Assembly (NCBI RefSeq): GCF_000406165.1
Contig: NZ_CM001977.1
Span: 3,880,334 to 3,944,333 of the forward strand
Source: Dickeya zeae NCPPB 2538
Lineage (GTDB): Bacteria > Pseudomonadota > Gammaproteobacteria > Enterobacterales > Enterobacteriaceae
DNA length: 64,000 nt
Direction of reading: 5' to 3'
Both the position numbers and the translations under genes were made by a program. The notes beneath the pieces are model-generated. The model saw only the letters and a program-made list of their open reading frames with translations, did no database searches and was not told the DNA's origin. Below, in pieces: positions 17,462-26,193 of this stretch; within the stretch, counting starts at the first letter, position 1, and the number at the start of each line of letters is the position of its first letter.

Positions 17462-17974
17462 ATGAACACACCACGTCTTCCTATCGCCCTGCAACAAGCG
17501 GTCATGCGCTGTCTGCGAGAAAAACTTCAGCAGGCCAATACCGTATTAGGCAGCGATTATCCTGAACCGGTCATCAACTACCAGCAACGCGGTTCCACAG
17601 CGGGCAGCGCCTGGCTCAAAGAGTGGGAAATCCGCCTCAACCCTGTGTTATTACTGGAAAACCAGCAGCCGTTTATTGACGAAGTCGTGCCGCACGAACT
17701 GGCGCACCTGCTGGTCTATGCCCGTTTTGGTAAAACCGCGCCACACGGTCAGCAATGGCGCTGGATGATGGAAAGCGTGTTGAACGTCCCCGCCCGTCGT
17801 ACCCATCAGTTTGCGACAGCATCAGTCCAGGGGAAAACCTTCCCTTATGAATGCGCCTGTCGCCACCATGAACTCACTGTGCGTCGGCATAACCGGGTAC
17901 TCAAGGGCGAATCAGAATACCGGTGTCGCTCTTGCGGCGAACGGTTACGCGCTCTTGTAACAAAACCTGCTTAA
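17462..17974 (+). CDS. sprT: SprT family zinc protein
   Basis: 170-residue SprT-like protein. The zinc metallopeptidase-like motif HELAHLL is near residue 79, and the C-terminal half carries CACRHH and CRSCGERL, typical of the SprT zinc ribbon. E. coli SprT has no firmly proven role. It sits between metK and endA as in E. coli (galP missing). Confidence 0.93.
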   Translation: MNTPRLPIALQQAVMRCLREKLQQANTVLGSDYPEPVINYQQRGSTAGSAWLKEWEIRLNPVLLLENQQPFIDEVVPHELAHLLVYARFGKTAPHGQQWRWMMESVLNVPARRTHQFATASVQGKTFPYECACRHHELTVRRHNRVLKGESEYRCRSCGERLRALVTKPA

Positions 17975-18074
17975 ACAAAAATAGCTGGCATTTAATACTG
18001 TATTTTTTGAGTTTGCCTGTACGGTCTTCCTCAGGTACGCTGCCCGTTTTTACCCCTGCAGGTGACGTTGGAAT

Positions 18075-18773
18075 ATGCTTCGCAATATTGTCATTTTCGC
18101 GGTGTTGGGCGCAGGCCTGACAACGCTGGCCGTAGCCGGTCAGAACATCAATAATTTCACGCAAGCCAAAGCCGCCGCCGTGAAAATCCATCAGGATGCC
18201 CCCGGTACCTTCTACTGCGGCTGTACCATTAACTGGCAGGGTAAAAAAGGGACGCCGGACCTGGCCTCCTGCGGCTATCAGGTTCGCAAAGACGCCAACC
18301 GCGCTCATCGTATTGAGTGGGAACACGTCGTGCCTGCATGGCAATTTGGGAATCAGCGCCAGTGCTGGCAAGACGGTGGACGCAAGAACTGTACCAAAGA
18401 CGATGTTTACCGCCAGATGGAAACCGATCTGCACAACCTGCAACCGTCAATTGGTGAAGTGAACGGCGATCGCGGCAACTTCATGTACAGCCAGTGGAAT
18501 GGTGGTGAGCGTCAATATGGCCAGTGCGAGATGAAGATTGATTTTAAAAACCAACTGGCAGAACCGCCCGAACGAGCACGCGGTGCTATCGCCCGCACCT
18601 ACTTCTATATGCGTGATCGCTACCATCTGAACCTGTCCCGCCAGCAGACCCAACTGTTTGATGTCTGGAGCAAACAATACCCGGTCACCGCATGGGAATG
18701 TACCCGTGAAAAACGTATCGCAGCGATACAAGGCAACCATAACCCCTATGTGCAAGAGGCTTGCCAGCCCTGA
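18075..18773 (+). CDS. endA: Periplasmic endonuclease I
   Basis: Non-specific endonuclease exported to the periplasm. 232 residues (E. coli 235). The signal peptide is MLRNIVIFAVLGAGLTTLAVAG, cleavage near 22. The beta-beta-alpha-metal active site is in RIEWEHVVPAWQFG near residues 77-90, and the cysteines (YCGC, ASCG, RQCW, KNCT) fit the family's disulphides. Gene order sprT-endA-rsmE-gshB-yqgE-yqgF is that of E. coli. Confidence 0.96.
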   Translation: MLRNIVIFAVLGAGLTTLAVAGQNINNFTQAKAAAVKIHQDAPGTFYCGCTINWQGKKGTPDLASCGYQVRKDANRAHRIEWEHVVPAWQFGNQRQCWQDGGRKNCTKDDVYRQMETDLHNLQPSIGEVNGDRGNFMYSQWNGGERQYGQCEMKIDFKNQLAEPPERARGAIARTYFYMRDRYHLNLSRQQTQLFDVWSKQYPVTAWECTREKRIAAIQGNHNPYVQEACQP

Positions 18774-18822
18774 TACTGCTCCCTACTATAACGGCTTGTC
18801 TCTTATAATAAGCGCCGCCGTC

Positions 18823-18845
18823 GCCACCGTTGCTATAACGGTGGC
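18823..18845. other. Hairpin in the endA-rsmE gap
   Basis: Perfect 9-bp stem GCCACCGTT / AACGGTGGC with loop GCTAT. No T run follows, so it is not a normal intrinsic terminator; it may stabilise the endA 3' end. Confidence 0.45.
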
Positions 18846-18901
18846 CGGGGTCTGTCAGGCTTTGCCCCTTCGATTAACTACCACCTAAGGCCAGATTATT
18901 C

Positions 18902-19636
18902 ATGCGAATACCGCGCATTTTTCATCCCGATACGCTTGCCCCACAAGGGGGAGAAACCGATCTGAGCGAAGACGCCGCCAACCATGTAGGCCGAGTACTT
19001 CGCATGAGCGCCGGGCAGGCGCTGCAACTGTTTGACGGCAGTAATCAGGTTTTCGAGGCCGAGATTGTGCAGGCCGGGAAAAAAAACGTGCGGGTCCGTT
19101 ATGCCGCCGGTCAAACGGAAGACCGGGAGTCGCCCTTGCACCTGCATTTGGGCCAGGTGATGTCACGTGGCGAAAAAATGGAATTCACTATCCAAAAATC
19201 CATCGAGCTGGGTGTTAATATCATCACTCCGCTGCTATCCGAACGTTGCGGCGTCAAACTGGATGGTGAACGGCTGGAGAAGAAAATCGCGCAGTGGCAA
19301 AAAATCGCCATTGCGGCCTGCGAACAGTGCGGCAGAAACCGGATACCGGATATTCGTCCAGTCCAGACGTTGGAAAGCTGGTGCGCGGAATCGGACAATG
19401 GGTTAAAACTGAACCTGCATCCGCGGGCGTCGCAACACATCAATACATTGCCGTTGCCGCTATCACGCATCCGGTTGTTGATTGGCCCGGAAGGCGGATT
19501 ATCAGCAGACGAAATCGCCATGACCGCAACCCAGGGATTTACTGATATCCTGCTGGGGCCTCGCGTTCTGCGTACAGAAACCACCGCGCTCACCGCAATC
19601 ACCGCGCTTCAGGTGCGATTCGGCGATTTGGGGTAA
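18902..19636 (+). CDS. rsmE: 16S rRNA m3U1498 methyltransferase
   Basis: Methylates N3 of U1498 in 16S rRNA using S-adenosylmethionine. 244 residues, starting MRIPRIFHPDTLAPQGGE. An N-terminal PUA-like domain is followed by a SPOUT domain whose knot motifs are plain: LLIGPEGGLSADE near 200 and LGPRVLRTETTALTAI near 221-236. gshB begins 11 bases downstream, with an AAAGGAGAG ribosome-binding site in the gap, so the two are cotranscribed. Confidence 0.96.
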   Translation: MRIPRIFHPDTLAPQGGETDLSEDAANHVGRVLRMSAGQALQLFDGSNQVFEAEIVQAGKKNVRVRYAAGQTEDRESPLHLHLGQVMSRGEKMEFTIQKSIELGVNIITPLLSERCGVKLDGERLEKKIAQWQKIAIAACEQCGRNRIPDIRPVQTLESWCAESDNGLKLNLHPRASQHINTLPLPLSRIRLLIGPEGGLSADEIAMTATQGFTDILLGPRVLRTETTALTAITALQVRFGDLG

Positions 19637-19647
19637 AGGAGAGAATA

Positions 19648-20601
19648 ATGAGAAAACTCGGTATCGTGATGGACCCGATTTCGTCCATCAATATCAAGAA
19701 AGACACCAGCTTTGCGATGTTGCAGGAAGCCCAGCGTCGTGGCTGGGAACTGCACTATATGGAAATGGGCGACCTCTACCTGCACGCAGGTGAAGCCCGG
19801 GCCACCACCCGCACGCTGAGCGTTCAATACGATTACAACCATTGGTATGACTTCGGTGCGACGCAGGACATCGCTCTGCATGAATTAGATGTGGTGTTGA
19901 TGCGCAAAGACCCGCCATTTGACACTGAATTCATCTACGCCACCTATATTCTGGAGCGGGCGGAAGAGAAAGGGACGCTCATCGTTAACAAACCGCAAAG
20001 CCTGCGCGATTGTAACGAGAAACTGTTCACCGCCTGGTTCCCGCAGTTAACGCCAGATACGCTGGTTACCCGCAATGCCGATCGGCTGCGTGCGTTCCAT
20101 CAGCACCACAGCGACGTCATCTTAAAACCACTCGATGGCATGGGCGGCGCGTCGATTTTCCGCCTGAAGCCGGAGGATGCTAACGTATCGGTCATTATCG
20201 AAACTCTGACCGAACACGGTAGCCGTTACTGCATGGCGCAAAACTACCTGCCTGCCATTAAAGACGGCGATAAACGCGTACTGGTGGTCGATGGCGAACC
20301 GGTGCCTTACTGCCTGGCACGCATTCCGAAAAGCGGTGAAACCCGTGGGAATCTGGCTGCGGGTGGCCGGGGCGAAGCCCGCCCGCTCAGCGAAAGCGAC
20401 TGGCAGATTGCCCGTACCGTCGCACCGGTACTGAAACAGAAAGGCTTGATCTTCGTCGGGCTGGATATCATTGGCGATCGCCTGACCGAAATTAACGTCA
20501 CCAGCCCAACCTGTGTGCGTGAAATCGAAGCCGCCTATCCGGATGTCTCTATTACTGGCATGCTGATGGACGCGATTGACCGCAGGCTGGCTCAGCGTTA
20601 A
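19648..20601 (+). CDS. gshB: Glutathione synthetase
   Basis: Second step of glutathione synthesis: joins glycine to gamma-glutamylcysteine with ATP. 317 residues (E. coli 316 or close). Starts MRKLGIVMDPISSINIKKD, the typical N-terminus. The ATP-grasp domain shows LKPLDGMGGASIFRL, GEPVPYCLARIPKSGETRGN and the metal-binding end FVGLDIIGDRLTEINVTSPT. Second gene of the rsmE-gshB pair. Confidence 0.97.
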   Translation: MRKLGIVMDPISSINIKKDTSFAMLQEAQRRGWELHYMEMGDLYLHAGEARATTRTLSVQYDYNHWYDFGATQDIALHELDVVLMRKDPPFDTEFIYATYILERAEEKGTLIVNKPQSLRDCNEKLFTAWFPQLTPDTLVTRNADRLRAFHQHHSDVILKPLDGMGGASIFRLKPEDANVSVIIETLTEHGSRYCMAQNYLPAIKDGDKRVLVVDGEPVPYCLARIPKSGETRGNLAAGGRGEARPLSESDWQIARTVAPVLKQKGLIFVGLDIIGDRLTEINVTSPTCVREIEAAYPDVSITGMLMDAIDRRLAQR

Positions 20602-20643
20602 CGATACACGGACCGTATCCCGGTCGGTGATGTAGAGCTCCAC

Positions 20644-20670
20644 CCGGTTCGCTGCCTGGCGGCGAACCGG
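20644..20670. other. Hairpin between gshB and yqgE
   Basis: CCGGTTCGC / GCGAACCGG with a nine-base loop; no T run follows. It could be a processing or pausing site, or a weak terminator. Confidence 0.4.
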
Positions 20671-20707
20671 AAACATTCACTCCGACAGAGAAGCGATAAT
20701 AAAGACG

Positions 20708-21271
20708 ATGAATTTACAGCACCATTTTCTGATTGCGATGCCCTCTCTGCAGGACTCGGTGTTCAGGCGGACGGTGATTTATATCTGCGAACACAATGAA
20801 GACGGCGCCATGGGTCTTATCATCAACAAACCAATGGAACAGTTCACCGTCGAGAACATCCTCAAAAAGCTGAAGATTACGCCGGATCGCCGTGATACCG
20901 CCATTCGCCTCGACAAGCCGGTGTTTTCCGGTGGCCCGCTGGCGGACGATCGCGGCTTTATCCTGCATACCCCTTGTCCAGGTTTTGCCTCCAGCATCAG
21001 TATTTCCGACGAAACCATGATCACCACGTCAAAAGATGTGCTGGAAACGTTGGGGACGCCGGAGCAACCGCGCAATACACTGGTTGCGTTGGGTTACTCG
21101 GCCTGGGAAGGGGGCCAATTGGAGAGCGAACTGCTGGAAAACGCCTGGCTGACCGTGCCAGCGGACCACCACCTGTTATTCCATACACCGATTGCTGAGC
21201 GCTGGCGCGCTGCTGCCAAAAAACTGGGTGTGGATATTCATAATATCGCAGCCGAAGCGGGGCATGCCTGA
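20708..21271 (+). CDS. yqgE: YqgE/AlgH family protein (UPF0301)
   Basis: 187 residues with the YqgE/AlgH fold, e.g. HFLIAMPSLQDSVFRRTV at the start, GAMGLIINKPMEQFTV and FSGGPLADDRGFILH. The molecular function of the family is not settled. Its stop codon overlaps the yqgF start by one base (TGATG), so they are translated together. Confidence 0.93.
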   Translation: MNLQHHFLIAMPSLQDSVFRRTVIYICEHNEDGAMGLIINKPMEQFTVENILKKLKITPDRRDTAIRLDKPVFSGGPLADDRGFILHTPCPGFASSISISDETMITTSKDVLETLGTPEQPRNTLVALGYSAWEGGQLESELLENAWLTVPADHHLLFHTPIAERWRAAAKKLGVDIHNIAAEAGHA

Positions 21272-21702
21272 TGGGAAACCGAACCTTACTGGCCTTCGAC
21301 TTCGGCACCCGCAGTATTGGCGTTGCTATCGGCCAGGAAATCACTGGGACAGCCCGCCCGTTGACATCACTGAAAGCGCAGGATGGCATACCCGACTGGC
21401 AGAAAGTAGAGAAACTGCTCAACGAGTGGCAGCCCGCATTAGTCATCGTCGGCCTTCCGCTGAATATGGATGGTACCGAACAACCGCTGACCGCACGGGC
21501 TCGTAAATTTGCCCAGCGCCTGCATGGCCGTTTCGGCGTCATCGTTGAGTTGCATGATGAGCGGCTCAGTACCGTGGAAGCACGTGCAGATCTGTTCGAA
21601 CGCGGTGGATTCCGGGCGCTTGATAAAGGCAGCGTCGATGCGGCCTCCGCGGTGATTATTCTGGAAAGTTGGTTCGAGCAGCAATTTACCCAACCGCAGT
21701 AA
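21271..21702 (+). CDS. yqgF: RNase H-fold nuclease YqgF (RuvX)
   Basis: 143 residues. The N-terminal LLAFDFGTRSIGVAIGQ is the first RNase H-fold strand with the catalytic Asp; VIVGLPLNMDGTEQ and VELHDERLSTVEA carry the other acidic residues. The family acts in 5' maturation of pre-16S rRNA and was earlier proposed to be a Holliday junction resolvase. It is the last gene colinear with the E. coli 66-min segment. Confidence 0.95.
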   Translation: MGNRTLLAFDFGTRSIGVAIGQEITGTARPLTSLKAQDGIPDWQKVEKLLNEWQPALVIVGLPLNMDGTEQPLTARARKFAQRLHGRFGVIVELHDERLSTVEARADLFERGGFRALDKGSVDAASAVIILESWFEQQFTQPQ

Positions 21703-21769
21703 ACCTGACCCGGCAAGCCACGTCGTCCTCACCTTTGTTATCAAGATTTTTCTTACTGGTATAAACAAT

Positions 21770-21793
21770 TCAGGCCCGCCAAAGCGAGCCTGA
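21770..21793. terminator. Hairpin between convergent yqgF and fbp
   Basis: TCAGGC-C-CGC / GCG-A-GCCTGA with one mismatch; the minus strand continues TTGTTTAT. It may end both convergent units but is imperfect. Confidence 0.4.
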
Positions 21794-21826
21794 GTGAAAT
21801 ATGTCGTGCACAACAACTGACGTAGA

Positions 21827-22831
21827 TTACTCGTCTGGGTAATCGCGCAGGAACCCTTCCAGGTCTTCCACCATTGAGGTGTTGCCGACAAAGAACGGCG
21901 CACGCTGATGCAATTTCTGCGGGACAAGATCCAGAATGCGGTTTTTACCATCACTGGCTTTACCACCTGCCTGCTCGGCCAAAAACGCCATCGGATTACA
22001 TTCGTACAGCAAGCGCAGTTTCCCTTCCGGGTAGCTGGCGGTACTGGGGTAGAGGTAGATGCCGCCCTTCAACAGGTTACGGTGGAAATCCGCCACCAGC
22101 GAACCGATATAACGAGTGGTATACGGGCGCTGTGTCGCCTCGTCCTGTTCCTGACAGTACTTGATGTACTTCTTCACGCCTTGCGGGAATTTGATGTAGT
22201 TCCCTTCGTTGATGGAGTACATATTGCCTTTCTCCGGGAAACGCACGCGTTCGTGAGACAGGCAGAACACCCCCAGCGATGGGTCATAGGTAAAGGCATG
22301 CACGCCATGACCGGTGGTGTACACCAGCATGGTAGAAGACCCGTAAACGATATAACCCGCGGCAACCTGCTTGTGACCAGGCTGGAGGAAATCCTCCTCG
22401 CGCACCGGCATTCCCAGCGGAGTAATACGACGGTAAATGGAGAAAATGGTTCCGACAGAGACATTCACGTCAATATTGGAAGAGCCGTCCAGCGGGTCCA
22501 TCAATACCACGTATTTGGCATTTTCAGCGCGCTCACCGTCGAAGATAACGATTTCGTCTTCTTCTTCGGAAGCAATCCCTGCCACCTCGCCACGGGCTTT
22601 TAGCGCCGCTTTCAGCTTTTCATTGGCGTACAGATCGAGTTTCATCTGTACTTCGCCCTGAACGTTGGATACGCCGCTGGTGCCCAGAATATCCACCAGA
22701 CCGGCTTTGTTAATGTCACGGTGAATAATCTTCGCACCCAGTTTGATGGCAGAAAGCAGGGCCGTCAGCTCACCAGTGGCGTGAGAGAAATCGTGCTGTT
22801 TTTCGACGATAAATTCGCCTAACGTTTTCAT
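21827..22831 (-). CDS. fbp: Class I fructose-1,6-bisphosphatase
   Basis: Hydrolyses fructose 1,6-bisphosphate in gluconeogenesis, opposing phosphofructokinase; AMP inhibits the family. 334 residues from the ATG at 22831 (MKTLGEFIVEKQHDFSHATG). Metal and substrate motifs: SEEEDE near 90, MDPLDGSSNIDVNVSVGTIF near 112-131, and LLYECNPMAFLAEQAGGKAS near the end. The frame continues upstream to 22909 but without family similarity. It is divergent from mpl, as in E. coli. Confidence 0.97.
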   Translation of the reverse strand: MKTLGEFIVEKQHDFSHATGELTALLSAIKLGAKIIHRDINKAGLVDILGTSGVSNVQGEVQMKLDLYANEKLKAALKARGEVAGIASEEEDEIVIFDGERAENAKYVVLMDPLDGSSNIDVNVSVGTIFSIYRRITPLGMPVREEDFLQPGHKQVAAGYIVYGSSTMLVYTTGHGVHAFTYDPSLGVFCLSHERVRFPEKGNMYSINEGNYIKFPQGVKKYIKYCQEQDEATQRPYTTRYIGSLVADFHRNLLKGGIYLYPSTASYPEGKLRLLYECNPMAFLAEQAGGKASDGKNRILDLVPQKLHQRAPFFVGNTSMVEDLEGFLRDYPDE

Positions 22832-23001
22832 AACACTATTCCAGAATCTACGAATGAAAAGCGGTTTTATTTTTGTACCGCCAGCGTTTGCGTCTGCAGT
22901 GTAGCCCAAAGAGAAAGCGAGTACCTAGCAAATCCATTTCTTATGACGTATTCCAGGCGTTAGAATGGACGGCAGACTCTCTGAATATAGATGGAAAATG
23001 T

Positions 23002-24384
23002 ATGCGTATTCATATTTTAGGAATCTGTGGCACCTTCATGGGAGGACTGGCGTTGCTGGCCCGATCACAAGGACATCAGGTAACCGGTTCGGATGCTAAC
23101 GTCTATCCGCCAATGAGTACCTTACTGGAAGAGCAAGGGATTACCCTTATCCAGGGTTACGACCCCGCACAGTTGGATCCGGCACCGGATCTGGTCATCA
23201 TTGGCAATGCCATGACCCGTGGCAACCCCTGCGTTGAGGCGGTACTGGAACAAAATATCCCGTATATGTCCGGCCCGCAATGGCTGCATGACCATGTTCT
23301 GCGCGAGCGCTGGGTCATCGCTGTTGCCGGGACCCACGGCAAAACCACCACTGCCGGTATGGTGACCTGGATTCTGGAAGATTGCGGCTATCAGCCGGGA
23401 TTCGTCATCGGCGGCGTACCGGGTAACTTCACCGTTTCCGCCCGTCTGGGCGACAGCCCATTCTTCGTGGTAGAAGCCGACGAGTACGACTGTGCCTTCT
23501 TCGACAAGCGTTCCAAGTTCGTTCACTACAGCCCGCGGACACTCATTCTGAATAATCTGGAATTTGACCACGCCGATATCTTTGACGACCTCAAAGCCAT
23601 TCAGAAGCAGTTCCACCATCTGGTACGTCTGGTGCCGGGGAAAGGTCGTATCATCGTTCCATCGCATGACCTGCACCTGAAGCAGGTAATGGGCATGGGA
23701 TGCTGGAGCGAACAAGAACTGGTGGGTGAAGAAGGGATCTGGAAGGCGAAAAAAGTCACCACCGACGCCAGCGTGTTTCAGGTATACCTCGACGATCAAC
23801 TGGTTGGGGAAGTCACCTGGAATCTGGTGGGTGAGCACAACATGCATAACGGCCTGATGGCTATCGCGGCAGCGCGTCATGTCGGTGTCACACCAGCAGA
23901 AGCCTGCCGGGCGCTGGGTGGTTTTATTAATGCCCGCCGTCGTCTGGAACTGCGCGGTACCGCGCACGGCGTGTCGGTGTATGACGATTTTGCCCACCAT
24001 CCGACAGCCATTCTGGCAACACTGGCTGCGCTGCGCAGCAAAGTGGGTGGGACCGCACGCATTCTCGCCGTGCTGGAACCCCGCTCCAACACCATGAAGA
24101 TGGGTCATTGCAAAAACGAGTTAGCTCCTTCTCTGGGGCGTGCTGATGGTGTATTCCTGTTCCAGCCCCAACATATCCCCTGGCAGGTCTCTGAAGTAGC
24201 TGACGCCTGTGTTCAGCCAGCCTACTGGAGCGCCGATATCGATACGCTGGTGGAGATGGTCAGTAAAGTCGCTCAGCCGGGCGATCATATTCTGGTGATG
24301 AGCAACGGTGGTTTCGGCAATATTCACAACAAACTGCTGGATGCCCTGAATACCAAAGCTCAGGCGACGCACAACGAAGATTGA
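23002..24384 (+). CDS. mpl: UDP-MurNAc : L-Ala-D-Glu-mDap tripeptide ligase
   Basis: Murein recycling enzyme that reattaches the recovered tripeptide to UDP-MurNAc in the cytosol. 460 residues (E. coli 457), starting MRIHILGICGTFMGGLALLA. Mur-ligase signatures are clear: ATP loop GTHGKTTTAGMVTWIL near 113-128, EADEYDCAFFDKRSKF near 173-188, NARRRLELRG and DDFAHHPTAI in the C-terminal half. Start taken at 23002; the longer upstream frame is not conserved. Downstream are a long hairpin and then the shared terminator with purA. Confidence 0.96.
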   Translation: MRIHILGICGTFMGGLALLARSQGHQVTGSDANVYPPMSTLLEEQGITLIQGYDPAQLDPAPDLVIIGNAMTRGNPCVEAVLEQNIPYMSGPQWLHDHVLRERWVIAVAGTHGKTTTAGMVTWILEDCGYQPGFVIGGVPGNFTVSARLGDSPFFVVEADEYDCAFFDKRSKFVHYSPRTLILNNLEFDHADIFDDLKAIQKQFHHLVRLVPGKGRIIVPSHDLHLKQVMGMGCWSEQELVGEEGIWKAKKVTTDASVFQVYLDDQLVGEVTWNLVGEHNMHNGLMAIAAARHVGVTPAEACRALGGFINARRRLELRGTAHGVSVYDDFAHHPTAILATLAALRSKVGGTARILAVLEPRSNTMKMGHCKNELAPSLGRADGVFLFQPQHIPWQVSEVADACVQPAYWSADIDTLVEMVSKVAQPGDHILVMSNGGFGNIHNKLLDALNTKAQATHNED

Positions 24385-24407
24385 CTGAGACTGCCACGAT
24401 ACGATGC

Positions 24408-24440
24408 CTGCTCGCCGACAACCCGCTTGTCGGCGAGCAG
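24408..24440. other. 14-bp perfect hairpin after mpl
   Basis: CTGCTCGCCGACAA / TTGTCGGCGAGCAG with a five-base loop CCCGC, 23 bases past the mpl stop. It is very stable but lacks a T run; the actual terminator is 45 bases further on. Confidence 0.85.
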
Positions 24441-24483
24441 ACAAGAGTGGAAAGGTAAAGACAGATATTAAAAGGCAAAAAGC

Positions 24484-24512
24484 AAAAAGGACGGGCTAAG
24501 CCCGTCCTTTTT
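24484..24512. terminator. Bidirectional terminator between mpl and purA
   Basis: Stem AAAAAGGACGGGC / GCCCGTCCTTTTT (24484-24496, 24500-24512) with a three-base loop. The A/T ends make it functional on both strands, serving the convergent mpl (+) and purA (-). Confidence 0.92.
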
Positions 24513-24531
24513 CATGCAGCAACCACTGACA

Positions 24532-25830
24532 TTATGCGTCGAAAGGATCGCGCAGAATCATGGTTTCTTCACGGTCTGGCCCCGTGGAAATGATATCCAC
24601 CGGTACACCCGTTACTTCTTCGATACGCTTAATGTAGTTCAGCGCTGCCTGCGGCAATTTGCTGCGCTCTTTCACACCGAAGGTGCTTTCAGACCAGCCC
24701 GGCAATGATTCATAAATCGGCTCGATACCTTCCCAGCCGTCTGCAGCCAACGGAGTGACATCCACATTGCTGCCATCAGGCATACGGTAACCGACGCAGA
24801 TTTTCACTTCACTCAGACCATCCAGCACATCCAGTTTGGTCAGGCAGAAACCGGACAGGGAGTTAATCTGCACCGCACGGCGTACCGCCACCGCATCCAG
24901 CCAGCCAGTACGACGGCGACGACCGGTGGTTGCACCAAACTCATTACCTTTCTGCGACAGATGTTCGCCAACATCATCGAACAGCTCAGTCGGGAACGGA
25001 CCTGCGCCGACACGTGTGGAGTAGGCTTTAACGATACCCAATACATAATCCACGTAACGCGGCCCCAGACCAGAACCGGTCGCTACACCACCTGCGGTGG
25101 TATTGGAGGAGGTCACATACGGATAGGTACCGTGGTCGATATCCAGCAACGTACCCTGCGCCCCTTCGAACATGACGAAATCGCCACGCTGATGCGCTTT
25201 GAACAACAAATCGGATACGTCTACGACCATGCCGGTCAGGATGTCAGCGACTGCCAACACATCATCCAGCGTTTTCTGGTAATCCACCGGATCGGCTTTG
25301 TAGTAATGCACCAACTGGAAGTTATGGTATTCCATAATTTCTTTCAGCTTGATGGCAAAACTTTCCTGATCGAACAGATCGCCAACGCGCAAACCACGAC
25401 GTGCGACTTTATCTTCATACGCCGGGCCGATACCACGGCCAGTCGTACCGATAGCTTTCGCGCCACGTGCTTTTTCGCGGGCGTTATCCAGCGCAACATG
25501 GTACGGCAGAATCAGCGGGCAGGCTTCGGAAAGCAACAGACGCTCACGCACCGGCACGCCACGCGCTTCAAGTGCGGTCATTTCCTTCAGAAGCGCATCC
25601 GGCGCCAGCACAACACCGTTACCGATGATGCTGATGACATTCTCGCGCAGAATACCGGAGGGAATTAAATGGAGAACGGTTTTTTCACCGTTGATAACCA
25701 GCGTGTGACCAGCATTGTGACCACCCTGGTAGCGCACAACATATTTGGCCCGTTCAGTCAGCAGGTCTACGACCTTGCCTTTACCTTCGTCACCCCATTG
25801 GGTGCCCAGTACGACAACGTTCTTACCCAT
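24532..25830 (-). CDS. purA: Adenylosuccinate synthetase
   Basis: GTP-dependent condensation of IMP and aspartate, the first step from IMP to AMP. 432 residues, as in E. coli, from the ATG at 25830 (MGKNVVVLGTQWGDEGKGKV); a start at 25842 is possible but would add only four non-conserved residues. GTP/IMP motifs: GDEGKGKVVDLL near 13-24, GTTGRGIGPAYEDK near 128-141 and GRRRRTGWLDAVAVR near 302-316. End of the hfq-hfl-yjeT-purA string. Confidence 0.97.
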   Translation of the reverse strand: MGKNVVVLGTQWGDEGKGKVVDLLTERAKYVVRYQGGHNAGHTLVINGEKTVLHLIPSGILRENVISIIGNGVVLAPDALLKEMTALEARGVPVRERLLLSEACPLILPYHVALDNAREKARGAKAIGTTGRGIGPAYEDKVARRGLRVGDLFDQESFAIKLKEIMEYHNFQLVHYYKADPVDYQKTLDDVLAVADILTGMVVDVSDLLFKAHQRGDFVMFEGAQGTLLDIDHGTYPYVTSSNTTAGGVATGSGLGPRYVDYVLGIVKAYSTRVGAGPFPTELFDDVGEHLSQKGNEFGATTGRRRRTGWLDAVAVRRAVQINSLSGFCLTKLDVLDGLSEVKICVGYRMPDGSNVDVTPLAADGWEGIEPIYESLPGWSESTFGVKERSKLPQAALNYIKRIEEVTGVPVDIISTGPDREETMILRDPFDA

Positions 25831-25929
25831 CTCAAGAATCACCAGATTGGTTAAAAAAGGATTCTAGCATCTCATCTTTCGGCTTTCAGTAGTTTTAGCA
25901 CACGATTGCGCACATTTTTAGTGGAAATT

Positions 25930-26130
25930 TCAGCCGCCAGTTCGACTACGCAACATGTAGTAGATCACACACCCCGCAACCACAATTCCACCGCCAAACC
26001 GACGCAAAATATTGTCAGGTAGCTGCGCCATCGTCAGGATCATCCGACGCCAGATACGGGGAAACAGCAAAGGCCCCAACCCTTCCATAATCAGCACTAA
26101 CCCCAGCGCTAGCCAGATGCTCACATTCAT
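25930..26130 (-). CDS. yjeT: Small inner-membrane protein YjeT (DUF2065)
   Basis: 66 residues with two hydrophobic stretches (IWLALGLVLIMEGLGPLLF and GGGIVVAGCVIYYML) separated by a basic/polar loop. Matches E. coli YjeT in size, sequence and position between hflC and purA. Function unknown. A terminator-like hairpin lies between hflC and this gene, so it may be under-expressed relative to hflKC. Confidence 0.9.
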   Translation of the reverse strand: MNVSIWLALGLVLIMEGLGPLLFPRIWRRMILTMAQLPDNILRRFGGGIVVAGCVIYYMLRSRTGG

Positions 26131-26145
26131 AAAAAAACTCCAGAC

Positions 26146-26171
26146 AGAAAAAAGCCCGTAAAAACGGGCTT
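26146..26171 (-). terminator. Terminator after hflC
   Basis: AAGCCCGT / ACGGGCTT (26152-26159, 26164-26171), loop AAAA, followed on the minus strand by TTTTTTTC. It sits between hflC and yjeT and probably cuts off most hfl transcripts. Confidence 0.8.
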
Positions 26172-26193
26172 GATAGTGTAGCGACAGACAACC

